Shown here piece after piece: positions 47,391 through 56,507 of a stretch of 64,000 bases of DNA. The first letter of the stretch is position 1; each line of letters starts with the position of its first letter. A model generated the notes under the pieces. The model had not been told where the DNA came from. It ran no database searches and saw only the letters and a program-made list of their open reading frames with translations. The position numbers and the translations under genes are program-made. The DNA comes from Ramlibacter ginsenosidimutans (GTDB taxonomy: Bacteria > Pseudomonadota > Gammaproteobacteria > Burkholderiales > Burkholderiaceae_C): the NCBI RefSeq assembly GCF_016654015.1, contig NZ_JAEPWM010000004.1:62001-126000 (forward strand), written 5' to 3'.

Positions 47391-49037
47391 ATGCGAGGAC
47401 AAGTGCGAGCGACCGCCGCCACCGTGGGCTGGATCCGCGCCTGGGCGCACCTGGTGCTGCTTTGCGTGCTCGTTTGCGGCGCGCTCCCGCATCCCGCCTT
47501 CGCGCAGATCCCTGCGCTGGCCGGTTCCGCTGCGAAGGGCAGCGAGCCCGATGCCGTGCACCGCGACCCGCTGGACCGCGGGACGCCCCGCCGCGCCGTC
47601 GCTGCCTTCATCCGAGCCGCCCACCGCAACGACATGGTCGCCGCCTTGCGCTACGTGCAGGCGGGCGGACGGTCGCAGGCTCGCGCGGAAGACCTGGTGC
47701 ACGGCCTCAACGGGCTGATGGACCGCTACTTCCACCAGCCGCTGGCCTCCATCAGCGACGCACCCGAAGGCTCGCTCGACGACGGCCTGCCGCTCGATCG
47801 CGAGCGCATCGGGCCGCTGAAGATCGGCCGGCGCGACGTCTACCTGGAACTGGTGCGGGTCAACGACCCGAGCTCGGGCCCGGTGTGGCTGATCTCCTCC
47901 GAGACGCTGGCCCGCGTGCCCGCGATGCTCGACGACGAGGAGCGCTCCTGGGTCGAGGCCTGGTTGCCGGACCGCCTGTTCGCGCCCGCCGCGTTCGGCT
48001 TCTCGTTCGCGGAGATGCTCGTCTGGGTCGCATCACTGGCCCTGCCGCTGCTGCTGTTGCCGCTGCTGCTGCGGCTGCTGCTGGTGGTGGCGTGCCGCGT
48101 GCTGCCGCGGCGGCGCGAGGCGCTCCAGCTCTGGCACGACGCTCTGCACTGGCCCATCGTGCTCGCGCTGCTGGTCGGCCTGCAGCTGGTGGCGCTGCCC
48201 TGGTTCGGCCCGACGGTGTCGTTCCGCTTCGCCTACACGCAGGTCGTGCTCGTCGTGCTGGTGATCGTGCTGGCGTGGGGCCTGCACCGCCTGATCACGT
48301 TGGCCCTGCGCCGCGTGTCGGTTCGCGTGGAGCACCATGGCCGCACCGGCGTGCGCTCCGTCCTCATGCTGGGCGAGCGGCTGCTCAACGTGCTGCTGGT
48401 GCTGCTCGCGGTGCTGACCGTCCTGTCCCTCGCGGGCTTCGAGGTGAAGACGCTGCTGGCGGGGCTGGGCATCGTCGGCATCGCTGTCGCGCTCGGCGCG
48501 CAGAAGACCATCGAGAACATCCTGGGCGGCATGATGCTGCTGGGCGACGAGGCCATCGCGGTGGGCGACGTGTGCCGCATCAACAACCGCCTGGGCACGG
48601 TGGAAGACATCACCCTGCGCTCCGTGCGCTTCCGCACGATCGAGCAGACGCTGCTGTCCATCCCCGCGGGCGTGCTGGCGCAGGCCGACCTGGAGAACTT
48701 CGCATCGCGCGGCAAGATCCTCGCGCAACACCGGCTGCGTCTTGCGTACGGCACGCCGGTGGAGCAGTTGCGCGCGATCTGCGCCCAGCTCGGCGCGCTG
48801 GTGGATGCGCATCCCCGCCTCGAGCACCCGCTGTCGCGCGTGCGCCTGATCGAGTTCGCGCCGCTGGGCATCGAGCTGGAGCTGTACGCGTACGTGCTGA
48901 CCAGCGACCTGCCCGAATTCCTCGCCATCCGCGAGGACCTGCTGCTGCAAGCCGCAGCCCTCGTCGAATCCGCCGGCGCCCGCTTCGCCGACCCCACGGC
49001 AACCGAACTGCTGCGCACGCAAACGCCGGCGCCTTGA
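47391..49037 (+). CDS. MscS-family mechanosensitive channel
   Basis: A 548-residue MscS-like protein. A signal peptide (WAHLVLLCVLVCGALPHPAFA) is followed by a periplasmic domain of about 150 residues and four to five membrane segments. The pore helix is LLAGLGIVGIAVALGAQKTI, and the MscS beta-domain has MMLLGDEAIAVGDVCRINNR. It is longer than E. coli MscS through the periplasmic domain, like YbdG- or MscM-type relatives. It is thought to open on osmotic downshift. I chose ATG 47391; the frame is open far upstream but overlaps modC. Confidence 0.88.
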   Translation: MRGQVRATAATVGWIRAWAHLVLLCVLVCGALPHPAFAQIPALAGSAAKGSEPDAVHRDPLDRGTPRRAVAAFIRAAHRNDMVAALRYVQAGGRSQARAEDLVHGLNGLMDRYFHQPLASISDAPEGSLDDGLPLDRERIGPLKIGRRDVYLELVRVNDPSSGPVWLISSETLARVPAMLDDEERSWVEAWLPDRLFAPAAFGFSFAEMLVWVASLALPLLLLPLLLRLLLVVACRVLPRRREALQLWHDALHWPIVLALLVGLQLVALPWFGPTVSFRFAYTQVVLVVLVIVLAWGLHRLITLALRRVSVRVEHHGRTGVRSVLMLGERLLNVLLVLLAVLTVLSLAGFEVKTLLAGLGIVGIAVALGAQKTIENILGGMMLLGDEAIAVGDVCRINNRLGTVEDITLRSVRFRTIEQTLLSIPAGVLAQADLENFASRGKILAQHRLRLAYGTPVEQLRAICAQLGALVDAHPRLEHPLSRVRLIEFAPLGIELELYAYVLTSDLPEFLAIREDLLLQAAALVESAGARFADPTATELLRTQTPAP

Positions 49038-49064
49038 GCGAGGAGCGGGCGGGCGCGAGCTGGT

Positions 49065-49171
49065 GAACGCAGAGGGCGCAGAGGTTGCGCAGAGGACGCA
49101 GAGGGACTTCCATCGAAAAGGGTCTTCTCTGCGTACCTTGGCTGTTTTTCTCTGCGTCCTCTGCGTTCTCC
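49065..49171. repeat. CGCAGAGG-family inverted repeat, copy 3
   Basis: The left arm is GAACGCAGAGGGCGCAGAGG and on through GCGCAGAGGACGCAGAGG (49065-49104). The right arm has TCTTCTCTGCG and then TCTCTGCGTCCTCTGCGTTC (to 49171). The centre includes ACTTCCATCGAAAAGGGTC. It lies between the MscS gene and the quinone reductase gene, in a 214-base gap that also must hold the latter's promoter. Confidence 0.85.
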
Positions 49172-49251
49172 TGTCCGCATTCGCTCTGTCGCTTCCTCTC
49201 GGCCATCGGCCAACCGCAGCGCCCGGTTCCCGATTGCGTTATGTTCGCGGC

Positions 49252-49896
49252 ATGCCAGATTCCGAACCGCGGGCTGCCGCGCCTCGCGTCTACCTGATCG
49301 CTGCGCATCCGGACTGGTCGGAGTCGCGCGTGAACCGGCTGTTGCTGGAGGCGGCGCGGCAGGTGCCGCACGTGAAGGTGCGCGACCTGTATGGCGCCTA
49401 TCCCGACTACGACATCGACGCGTCGCGCGAGCAGTCGCTGGCGCAGGCGGCGGACCTGCTGGTGCTGCTGCACCCGATCCAGTGGTACGCCATGCCCGCG
49501 CTGATGAAGCTCTGGTGCGACGAGGTCCTCGCCTACGGATGGGCCTATGGACCCGGCGGCACGGCGCTCACCGGCAAGGACGTCTGGCTGGTCGCGAGCA
49601 CCGGCGGGCCCGAGGCCTCGTACCACCCGCAAGGCTACAACCGCTATTTCTTCGACGCATTCCTGCCGCCGTACGAGCAGACCGCCACGCTGTGCGGCAT
49701 GCGCTTCCTGCCGCCGCTGCTGCTGCACGGCGCGCATCGCGCGAGCCACGCGGACATCGAGGCGCACGTGGGCGTGTTCCAGCAGCGGCTCGCGAGTTAC
49801 CCGGACTGGCCGGAGCTGGAGGACCTGGGGGCGTGCCCCGTCGTGGACGTTCCGACCACCGACCGGCCGCTGCCGGATCCGCACACGGAGGCCTGA
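49252..49896 (+). CDS. KefF-type quinone reductase, Kef ancillary protein
   Basis: A 214-residue flavodoxin-fold NAD(P)H quinone oxidoreductase. Blocks are YLIAAHPDWSESRVNRLLLE, DLLVLLHPIQWYAMPALMKL and WLVASTGGPEASYHP, as in KefF/KefG. Kef ancillary proteins bind the antiporter and raise its activity during electrophile stress. The stop abuts the antiporter ATG with no gap. Start ATG 49252 lies after repeat copy 3. Confidence 0.92.
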   Translation: MPDSEPRAAAPRVYLIAAHPDWSESRVNRLLLEAARQVPHVKVRDLYGAYPDYDIDASREQSLAQAADLLVLLHPIQWYAMPALMKLWCDEVLAYGWAYGPGGTALTGKDVWLVASTGGPEASYHPQGYNRYFFDAFLPPYEQTATLCGMRFLPPLLLHGAHRASHADIEAHVGVFQQRLASYPDWPELEDLGACPVVDVPTTDRPLPDPHTEA

Positions 49897-51768
49897 ATGG
49901 AGCCGCACCTTCCCGGCTGGCTGACCAGCAGCCTGATCTACCTCGGCGCCGCGGTATTCGTGGTGCCGCTGTCGCGTGCCCTTGGACTGGGATCCATCCT
50001 CGGCTACCTCGCCGCCGGCATCGCGATCGGCCCCTACGGCTTCGGCCTCGTGAGCAACGTCGAGGACATCCTGCACTTCGCCGAGTTCGGCGTGGTGCTG
50101 ATGCTGTTCCTGGTCGGGCTGGAACTGGAGCCGCGGCGCCTGTGGAGCCTGCGCCAGCCGATCTTCGGCTGGGGCAGCGCGCAGGTGCTCGGTTGCGCGG
50201 CGCTGCTGTTCGGGGTGGGCCTGCTCGCGGGGGCGCCGTGGCGCGTCGCGCTCGTCGCCTCGCTCGGGCTCGCACTGTCGTCCACCGCCATCGCCCTGCA
50301 GGTGATGGGCGAGCGCAACCTGCTGCCCACCAGCAGCGGCCAGGCCGGCTTCTCCATCCTGCTGTTCCAGGACGTCGCGGCCATTCCGATCCTGGCGCTG
50401 CTGCCGCTGCTGGCCATCGGCGTGCAGGACGCGCACAGCGAGACGCCCGCGTGGGAAAGCGCGGCCAAGATCGTCGGCGTGATCGCGGCCATCGTGCTCG
50501 GTGGCCGGCTTGCCCTGCGCCCGCTGCTGCGGTGGATCGCGCGCAGCCGCACGCCGGAGATCTTCACGGCCGCGGCGCTGCTGCTGGTCGTCGCGATCGC
50601 CGCGCTCATGCAACTGGTCGGCATGTCGATGGCGCTGGGCGCCTTCCTCGCCGGCGTGCTGCTGGCGGAAAGCGAATACCGGCGCGAACTCGAGACCGAC
50701 ATCGAACCGTTCAAGGGCCTGCTGCTGGGCCTGTTCTTCATCGCGGTCGGCATGAGCGTGGACTTCGCCGCGCTGGCCCACGCCCCGCTCGCGATGGCGG
50801 CCATCGTGCTCGCGCTGCTGGCGCTGAAGGCCGTGGTGGTCTGGTTCATCGCCAAGCCGATGGGCATCCCGCTGCAGGAGCGGCCCGTGTTCACGGTGCT
50901 GCTGGCGCAGGGCGGCGAGTTCGCGTTCGTGGTGTTCCAGGCCGCAGCCAACGGCTCCGTGCTGCCGGCGGAGACCGCGTCGCTGCTGATCGGCGCCGTG
51001 GCGGTGTCCATGCTGCTGGGCCCGGTGCTGCTCGTGGTGGTGGACAGGTGGGTGATGCCGCGCCTGGACGGCGCGGCGCGCAGGAAATTGCCCGAGCTCA
51101 GCGAGCCGCAGCATGCGCCGGTGATCATCGCGGGCTTCGGCCGCTACGGGCAGATGGTGGGACGCCTGCTCAATGCGCAAGGCATTGCCTCCACGGTGCT
51201 GGACCACGACGCCGACATGATTGAAGCGGCGCGGGCGTTCGGCTACAAGGTGCATTACGGCGACGCCACGCGGCTGGACCTGTTGCGTACCGCCGGCGCG
51301 GCGTCGGCCCAGGTGTTCGTGGTGGCGGTGGACGACCGCGAGCAGTCGCTGCGCATCGTGGACCTGGTGCAGGAGAATTTTCCGAAGCTGCAACTGGTCG
51401 CGCGCGCCCGCGACGTCACGCACTGGAACGAACTGCGCGACCGCGGCGTCATGCGGGTCGACCGCGAGCTGTTCGAATCCAGCCTGCGCACCGGGCGGCG
51501 CGTGCTGGAGCTGCTGGGGCAGACGCCGCACGAGGCGCGCCGCCAGGCCATGCGCTTCCGCCGCCACAACCTGGCGCTGTTCGAACGGATGTATCCCTAC
51601 CACCGCGACCGGGCGAAGATGATCGCCGTGGTCAAGGAAGGCCGGCAGCAGCTGGAGGCGCAGATGGCGCGCGAGCGCGCCGACGCCGAGGCGCGCCGCC
51701 ATCGCAGCGACGATCGCCTGCCCGGCTGGGACACGCCCCAGGAGGAGGAAGAGCAAAGCCATGGCTGA
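49897..51768 (+). CDS. Glutathione-gated potassium/proton antiporter (KefB/KefC-like)
   Basis: A 623-residue CPA2 antiporter with about twelve membrane segments (for example LGSILGYLAAGIAIGPYGFG, EFGVVLMLFLVGLELEPRRL, GQAGFSILLFQDVAAIPILA). A cytoplasmic RCK/TrkA-N domain follows (APVIIAGFGRYGQMVGRLLN). It acidifies the cytoplasm by potassium efflux to protect against electrophiles. Paired with the KefF-like gene directly upstream. KefB versus KefC is not decidable. It overlaps the next gene by eight bases. Confidence 0.94.
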   Translation: MEPHLPGWLTSSLIYLGAAVFVVPLSRALGLGSILGYLAAGIAIGPYGFGLVSNVEDILHFAEFGVVLMLFLVGLELEPRRLWSLRQPIFGWGSAQVLGCAALLFGVGLLAGAPWRVALVASLGLALSSTAIALQVMGERNLLPTSSGQAGFSILLFQDVAAIPILALLPLLAIGVQDAHSETPAWESAAKIVGVIAAIVLGGRLALRPLLRWIARSRTPEIFTAAALLLVVAIAALMQLVGMSMALGAFLAGVLLAESEYRRELETDIEPFKGLLLGLFFIAVGMSVDFAALAHAPLAMAAIVLALLALKAVVVWFIAKPMGIPLQERPVFTVLLAQGGEFAFVVFQAAANGSVLPAETASLLIGAVAVSMLLGPVLLVVVDRWVMPRLDGAARRKLPELSEPQHAPVIIAGFGRYGQMVGRLLNAQGIASTVLDHDADMIEAARAFGYKVHYGDATRLDLLRTAGAASAQVFVVAVDDREQSLRIVDLVQENFPKLQLVARARDVTHWNELRDRGVMRVDRELFESSLRTGRRVLELLGQTPHEARRQAMRFRRHNLALFERMYPYHRDRAKMIAVVKEGRQQLEAQMARERADAEARRHRSDDRLPGWDTPQEEEEQSHG

Positions 51769-53314
51769 TCGTCCGGGGCGCCTGTTCGCCCGCATCCTGC
51801 TGGCTGCGCTGGTGCTGTGCGCCAGCCTCGCCTCCGCTGCCGCCCCGGTGGTCGTCGGCTCCAAGCGCTTCACCGAAAGCTACCTGCTCGGCGAGATCGT
51901 TCGCCAGACCTACGAGCGCTCCGGCATCGCGGCCGAACACCGCCAGGGCCTCGGCAACACCGCGGTCATGGAGCAGGCGCTCGCCACGCACGGGATCGAC
52001 CTGTACCCCGAATACACCGGGACCATCGTGCGCGAGCTGCTGAAGAAGGACGCGCCCGCGCCCACGCTCGAACAGATCAACGCCTGGCTGGCCCCGCACG
52101 GGCTGAAGGCGGGCATCCCGCTCGGCTTCAACAACAGCTACGCGCTCGCGATGCGCGAGGACGACGCCGCCCGCCTGGGCATCGCAAGCATCTCGGACCT
52201 CGCGCGCAGCCGCGAGCCGCTGCGCTTCGGGCTCTCGCACGAATTCCTGGTGCGCGCCGACGGCTGGAACGCGCTGAAGAAGGCCTACGGCCTGCCCTTC
52301 ACGCCCGGCAGCGGGCTGGACCACGGGCTCGCCTACCAGGCGCTCGCGGCGAAGCAGGTGGACGTGGTCGATGCGTACACGACCGATGCGCAGATCCAGC
52401 GGCTGCACCTGCGCGTGCTGCGCGACGACCGCCAGTTCTTTCCGCGCTACGACGCGGTGCTGCTGATGCGTGCCGAAGTCGACGAGCGTCCGCTGGCCTC
52501 GCTGGCCGGCCGCATCGACGAGGATGCGATGCGGGCCATGAACGGCGCGGCCGAAATCGACGGCAAGTCCTTCACGGCGGTCGCGCGCGACTTCCTCGCA
52601 CGCGGCCAGGGGGCGCAGCCCGCAGCCGCAGCCGCCGCGAGCGCCGCGCCGGCGCAGCGCCAGGGCTTTTGGCAACACCTGTTCGCGCCGGACCTGCCGC
52701 GCCTGCTGCGCCAGCACCTGGTGCTGGTGTTCGGCTCGGTGGCCATCGCCATCGTGATCGGGCTGCCGCTCGGCGTGCTGGCCTTCCGCCGGCCCCGGAT
52801 TGCCGGAGTGCTCATGGGCGCCGTCGGCATGGCGCAGACGATTCCGTCGCTGGCGCTGCTCGCGTTCCTGATCGCCATCGTCGGCAGCATCGGCTTCGTG
52901 CCGGCGCTGGTGGCGCTGGTCGTCTACGCGCTGCTGCCCATCGTGCGCAACACGCACGCGGGACTGGCGAGCCTTGCGCCGGGCGTGCGCGACGCCGCGT
53001 ACGCGCTGGGCCTGCGCGAGCCGCAGGTGCTGCGCAGCATCGAGCTGCCGCTGGCCGCGCCCACCATCCTCGCCGGCATCAAGACCGCCGCCGTCTGGAA
53101 CGTGGGCATGGCCACGGTCGCCACCTTCATCGGCGCCGGCGGCCTGGGCGAACGCATCGTGGCCGGACTGGCGGTGAACGACACGAACACCATGCTGGCC
53201 GGGGCGGTCCCGGCGGCATTGCTGGCGCTGGCGATGCAGTGGCTGTTCGACGGGGTGGAGCGGTGGGTGGTGCGTGGGCAGCAGGCGAACGCAGAGCGCA
53301 CAGAGGTTGGATAG
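51761..53314 (+). CDS. Fused osmoprotectant-type binding protein and permease
   Basis: A 517-residue fusion. After signal peptide RILLAALVLCASLASA comes an OpuAC/ProX-type binding domain (about 28-285: VVVGSKRFTESYLLGEIV, GIDLYPEYTGTIVREL). An Ala-rich linker and a BPD-type permease domain follow (about 300-510, EAA-like loop GVRDAAYALGLREPQVLRSI). Known fusions such as OpuF and EgtU have the reverse order, permease first. No ATPase gene is adjacent. The last eight residues (NAERTEVG) are encoded by a fragment of the CGCAGAGG repeat, so the original C-terminus has been replaced. Ligand: choline, betaine or a similar compound, uncertain. Confidence 0.88.
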   Translation: MADRPGRLFARILLAALVLCASLASAAAPVVVGSKRFTESYLLGEIVRQTYERSGIAAEHRQGLGNTAVMEQALATHGIDLYPEYTGTIVRELLKKDAPAPTLEQINAWLAPHGLKAGIPLGFNNSYALAMREDDAARLGIASISDLARSREPLRFGLSHEFLVRADGWNALKKAYGLPFTPGSGLDHGLAYQALAAKQVDVVDAYTTDAQIQRLHLRVLRDDRQFFPRYDAVLLMRAEVDERPLASLAGRIDEDAMRAMNGAAEIDGKSFTAVARDFLARGQGAQPAAAAAASAAPAQRQGFWQHLFAPDLPRLLRQHLVLVFGSVAIAIVIGLPLGVLAFRRPRIAGVLMGAVGMAQTIPSLALLAFLIAIVGSIGFVPALVALVVYALLPIVRNTHAGLASLAPGVRDAAYALGLREPQVLRSIELPLAAPTILAGIKTAAVWNVGMATVATFIGAGGLGERIVAGLAVNDTNTMLAGAVPAALLALAMQWLFDGVERWVVRGQQANAERTEVG

Positions 53315-53513
53315 CGCGGGAGCGGGCGGGAGAACGCAGGGGCGCGCGGAAGTTGGCTAGTGCGAGAGCGCGCAGGAGAACGCAGAGGGCGCAAAGGTTA
53401 CGCAGAGGACGCAGAGAACACATGAAGGTTTTCTCGTTTCCCTTGCCTTCCCGCTGCGCTTTCCCCCCTTCTTCCGGTTTTCCTTTGCGTCCTCTGCGTA
53501 ACCTCTGCGTTCT
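53288..53513. repeat. CGCAGAGG-family repeats, copy 4 with a degenerate fragment
   Basis: A fragment at 53288-53310 (AACGCAGAGCGCACAGAGGT) overlaps the 3' end of the transporter gene, with another degenerate piece near 53331. The full element is 53376-53513: left arm GAGAACGCAGAGGGCGCAAA through CGCAGAGGACGCAGAG, right arm CCTTTGCGTCCTCTGCGTAA and CCTCTGCGTTC. The centre is T/C-rich (GGTTTTCTCGTTTCCCTTGC). Confidence 0.82.
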
Positions 53514-53833
53514 ACTTGCCCGCCCCCCCGCGATCCACCGATGCGGCCGCGATCGCCGCACTCCCCAGCGCGAGCCCATGCTCGCCAGCAGGACCAGCAC
53601 TAGCCTGAACCGAAGGCCGCGCGGGCGGGGCGTCCGTGCGAAATTTACGGGCTGGCGCCGATTCCTTCGCAGAGCTGACAAGGCGGCGGGCACCAGCCCT
53701 CGGCCAGTCAACTCCCGGGCCTGCTCATCCGTTGGCAAGCCTTGTGACACGCGCCTCCTTGCCCCACCTGTTGAATGCGCAGTCGCGCGAGCCTGCCGCC
53801 CGGTCGGGCGAGCGCGCGCCGCTGGCGACCCCC
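53514..53833. other. Gene-free stretch before the ABC exporter
   Basis: About 320 bases between the repeat and the preferred exporter start. The exporter frame is open through the second part (from 53636) without family resemblance, so some of it may be coding if a GTG near 53741 is used. No promoter box stands out, and a hydrophobic-looking minus-strand frame near 53530-53610 lacks support. Confidence 0.4.
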
Positions 53834-55711
53834 ATGCGCGACGCGCACACCGTGCTGCACCGGGCCCTGCCCTGGCTGCGCGGCTTCGAGCGGCCGATCG
53901 CCAAGGTCGTGGCGCTCGCGCTGGTGCTGGCGGCCGTCAGCGCCGCGGCGCCGCTCGCGGTCATGCGCCTGGTGGACGTGCTGACCAAGGTCGCGACGAC
54001 GGCGCCGGGGCGGCTGCGGCCCGACACCGGCCTGACCATCCTGGTCGCGCTCGGCCTCGTCGCCGGCGCGGAACTCGCGAACGTCTGGCTGGCGCGCCTG
54101 CTGGCCGCGCGCAGCTGGCGCGTGCGCCTGGACATGGACTTCGCGCTGCGCCAGCGCGTCACCTCGAAGCTGCACGAGCTGCCCCTCACCTGGCACCAGC
54201 AGCACACGGTGGGCGGTACGGTGAGCCGGGTCAACACGTCCATCAACGGCTTCGTCTCCGCCATCGGCGACCTCGCGTTCAACGCCCTGCCCGCCATCGC
54301 CTACCTGGGGCTGGCGGTCGCCGCCCTGCTGGAGCTGGACTGGCGGCTCGCGCTCGCGGTCTGCGTGTTCGCACCGCTACCGGCCGTGATCGGCATGCGG
54401 GCTGCGCGCGAGCAGACGCAGCGCGATCGCGTACTGCTGGACCACTGGACGGCGACCTTCGGCCGCTGGTCCGAGGTGCTCTCCGGCATCCGTACCGTCA
54501 AGGGCTTCGCCATGGAGCACGCGGAGCAGCAGCGCTTCCTGGACGCCGTGGCCAAGGGCAACGAGCGCGTCACGCAAGGCGCCCGCCGCGATGCCCGCAC
54601 GGGTTCGCTGCAAGGCCTCTCGGCCGCGGCCGCGCGCCTGTCCGTCGCGACCCTGGGCGCCTGGCTCGTGCTGCGTGGCCACGGCACCGTGGGCACGCTG
54701 GTCGCCGCGCTGCAGTACGTGGGCGGCCTGTTCGGTCCGATCCAGGGCCTCACGAACGTGTATGCCACGGTGCGCCGCGCGGGCGTGTCGCTGGAGACCG
54801 TGGCGTCCATCCTCGATGCGCCCGACCCGGTCGCGGACCGGCCGGATGCGCAGGAGCTCGCCGTCACGGCGGGCGGCGTCACCTTCGAGCACGTCTCCTT
54901 CGGCTACACGGAAGGCCGCCCGGTGCTGCGCGACATCTCGCTGACCGTGCAGCCCGGCGAGACCGTGGCCCTGGTCGGCCCGAGCGGCTGCGGCAAGACG
55001 ACGCTGGTGTCGCTGCTGGAGCGCCTGCATGCGCCCACGGCCGGGCGCATCCTGGTCGACGGCGTCGACATCGCCCATTGCACGCGCCAGTCGCTGCGCC
55101 GCCAGGTCGGCACCGTGATGCAGGACGTGCACCTGTTCAACGACACGATCCTCGCGAACATCAGCTACGGCACGCCCGGCGCCACCCGCGACCAGGCCGA
55201 AGCCGCAGCACGCGCGGCGAACGCGCACGAGTTCATTGCGAAGCTGCCGCAGGGCTACGACACGGTCGTGGGCGAGCGCGGCGCCGGCCTGTCCGGCGGC
55301 CAGAAGCAGCGCATCGCGATCGCGCGCGCGCTGCTGAAGAATCCGCCGATCCTCGTGCTCGACGAAGCGACGAGCGCCCTGGACAACGAGAGCGAAGCCC
55401 TGGTGCAGGCGGCCCTGGACCGCCTCACGCGCGACCGCACCACGCTGGTGGTGGCGCACCGTCTCTCCACCGTCATGGACGCCGACCGCATCGTCGTGCT
55501 GCGCGGCGGCCGGGTCGACGCGATCGGCACGCACCAGGAGTTGCTGGCGCAAGGCGGTTACTACGCGCGCCTGTTCGCGCGGCACACGCGCAGCGGCGGA
55601 CACGCGTCGGGCTTGGCCATGCTCGACGATGCGCCGGAAGCCGCGGACCCGGCCGACGCACCGACGCGCCAGATCTCGCGTCCGCGTCCACGCCGCCGCC
55701 TGGCCGCCTGA
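53834..55711 (+). CDS. ABC exporter, fused membrane and ATPase domains
   Basis: About 625 residues: an MsbA/MDR-type half transporter. Six membrane segments occupy about 20-300 (IAKVVALALVLAAVSAAAPL, IAYLGLAVAALLELDWRLAL). A C-terminal ATPase has Walker A GPSGCGKTT, signature LSGGQKQRIAI, Walker B ILVLDEATSALD and H-loop VVAHRLSTV. I chose ATG 53834 (MRDAHTVLHRALPWLRGFER). It would dimerise to export a lipid, peptide or drug; the substrate is unknown. The C-terminus has an Arg/Pro-rich tail. Confidence 0.9.
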   Translation: MRDAHTVLHRALPWLRGFERPIAKVVALALVLAAVSAAAPLAVMRLVDVLTKVATTAPGRLRPDTGLTILVALGLVAGAELANVWLARLLAARSWRVRLDMDFALRQRVTSKLHELPLTWHQQHTVGGTVSRVNTSINGFVSAIGDLAFNALPAIAYLGLAVAALLELDWRLALAVCVFAPLPAVIGMRAAREQTQRDRVLLDHWTATFGRWSEVLSGIRTVKGFAMEHAEQQRFLDAVAKGNERVTQGARRDARTGSLQGLSAAAARLSVATLGAWLVLRGHGTVGTLVAALQYVGGLFGPIQGLTNVYATVRRAGVSLETVASILDAPDPVADRPDAQELAVTAGGVTFEHVSFGYTEGRPVLRDISLTVQPGETVALVGPSGCGKTTLVSLLERLHAPTAGRILVDGVDIAHCTRQSLRRQVGTVMQDVHLFNDTILANISYGTPGATRDQAEAAARAANAHEFIAKLPQGYDTVVGERGAGLSGGQKQRIAIARALLKNPPILVLDEATSALDNESEALVQAALDRLTRDRTTLVVAHRLSTVMDADRIVVLRGGRVDAIGTHQELLAQGGYYARLFARHTRSGGHASGLAMLDDAPEAADPADAPTRQISRPRPRRRLAA

Positions 55712-55728
55712 GCGCCGCGCCTTCAAAC

Positions 55729-55830
55729 TCCCTCCCCCTCCGGGGGAGGGTTGGGGTGGGGGCGCCCGGCGGACCGCGATACCAGCGCCGCATGCCCTCA
55801 CCCCGACCCTCTCCCAGGGGGAGAGGGAGG
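55729..55830. repeat. GC-rich palindromic repeat pair between exporter and nrsF
   Basis: The left half at 55729-55768 (CTCCCTCCCCCTCCGGGGGA, then TGGGGTGGGGGCGCC) and the right half at 55792-55830 (CCTCACCCCGACCC, then CTCTCCCAGGGGGAGAG) are inverted, about 25 bases apart. Same family as 1115-1205 and 17872-18041, here in its ordinary place between convergent genes, where it could act as a terminator. Confidence 0.85.
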
Positions 55831-55862
55831 AAAACCGGGTGCTGCTGCGCGCTAACGCCCGT

Positions 55863-56507
55863 TCACCACCGCAACAGCCAGCGCCCCAGCGCCGCCCCTG
55901 CGATCACCGGGATCGCCATGCCCAGCACGTACCAGACGGCCAGGAAGGGCGCGGCCAGTTCGGGACAGTGCAGCGCGTACACCGCGGCGCCGGCGCCGGC
56001 GGCCAGCGCACCCGCCGCCGCACCGGCCAGAGTGGGTCGCGTGGGCGCGAGCCGGCGCAGCGCGAGCACGGAGGCCGCGAACACCGGCAAGGCCATGGCC
56101 GTGATGTTCAGGGCGCAGGTGCGCCAGGTGCGGCCCCACAGCAGCGCGGGCTGTTCGGCCGGCGTCGCGCCGGCCCAGGTGATCGCGGCCAGGATCCACA
56201 CCAGCAGCACCGGCACCACCACGCCCAGCCAGGCGCGCCGCACCGGCACGCCCGGGCGCGCCAGCCGCTCGGTCGCGACGAAGCCGGCGATGGCGATGGC
56301 CGCCGGCATCAGTACCTTGAACAGCGCCATCGGCTCGTGCACGAGGCTGGACGCGAGTCCCGGCCGCAGGCCGTAGCCCGCGAGCATGAGCGCGACGGAA
56401 AAGGGCAACCCCGCGAGCACCGCCAGGGCCAGCGTGCGGCGCGCCGCATGGGGACGCACCGGCTGTGCGTCGGCGGCCAGCAGCGCGACGAGCTCGTCGG
56501 TCTTCAT
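55863..56507 (-). CDS. NrsF-type anti-sigma factor (DUF1109)
   Basis: A 214-residue protein with six hydrophobic segments (for example [39 protein letters not shown]). The N-terminal [17 protein letters not shown] is characteristic of NrsF/DUF1109 proteins, which hold an ECF sigma factor at the membrane until stress such as oxidation or metal is sensed. It overlaps the sigma gene by four bases. Confidence 0.9.
   Translation of the reverse strand: MKTDELVALLAADAQPVRPHAARRTLALAVLAGLPFSVALMLAGYGLRPGLASSLVHEPMALFKVLMPAAIAIAGFVATERLARPGVPVRRAWLGVVVPVLLVWILAAITWAGATPAEQPALLWGRTWRTCALNITAMALPVFAASVLALRRLAPTRPTLAGAAAGALAAGAGAAVYALHCPELAAPFLAVWYVLGMAIPVIAGAALGRWLLRW

Noticed and set aside
49065-49171. 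CGCAGAGG repeats as a CRISPR array
   Set aside because: Units are directly abutting, vary in sequence, form inverted arms, and have no regular unique spacers or cas genes nearby.
53127-53750. A minus-strand frame of about 200 codons beyond the osmoprotectant transporter
   Set aside because: It runs through the CGCAGAGG repeats and into the transporter gene, and shows no domain or ribosome-binding site.
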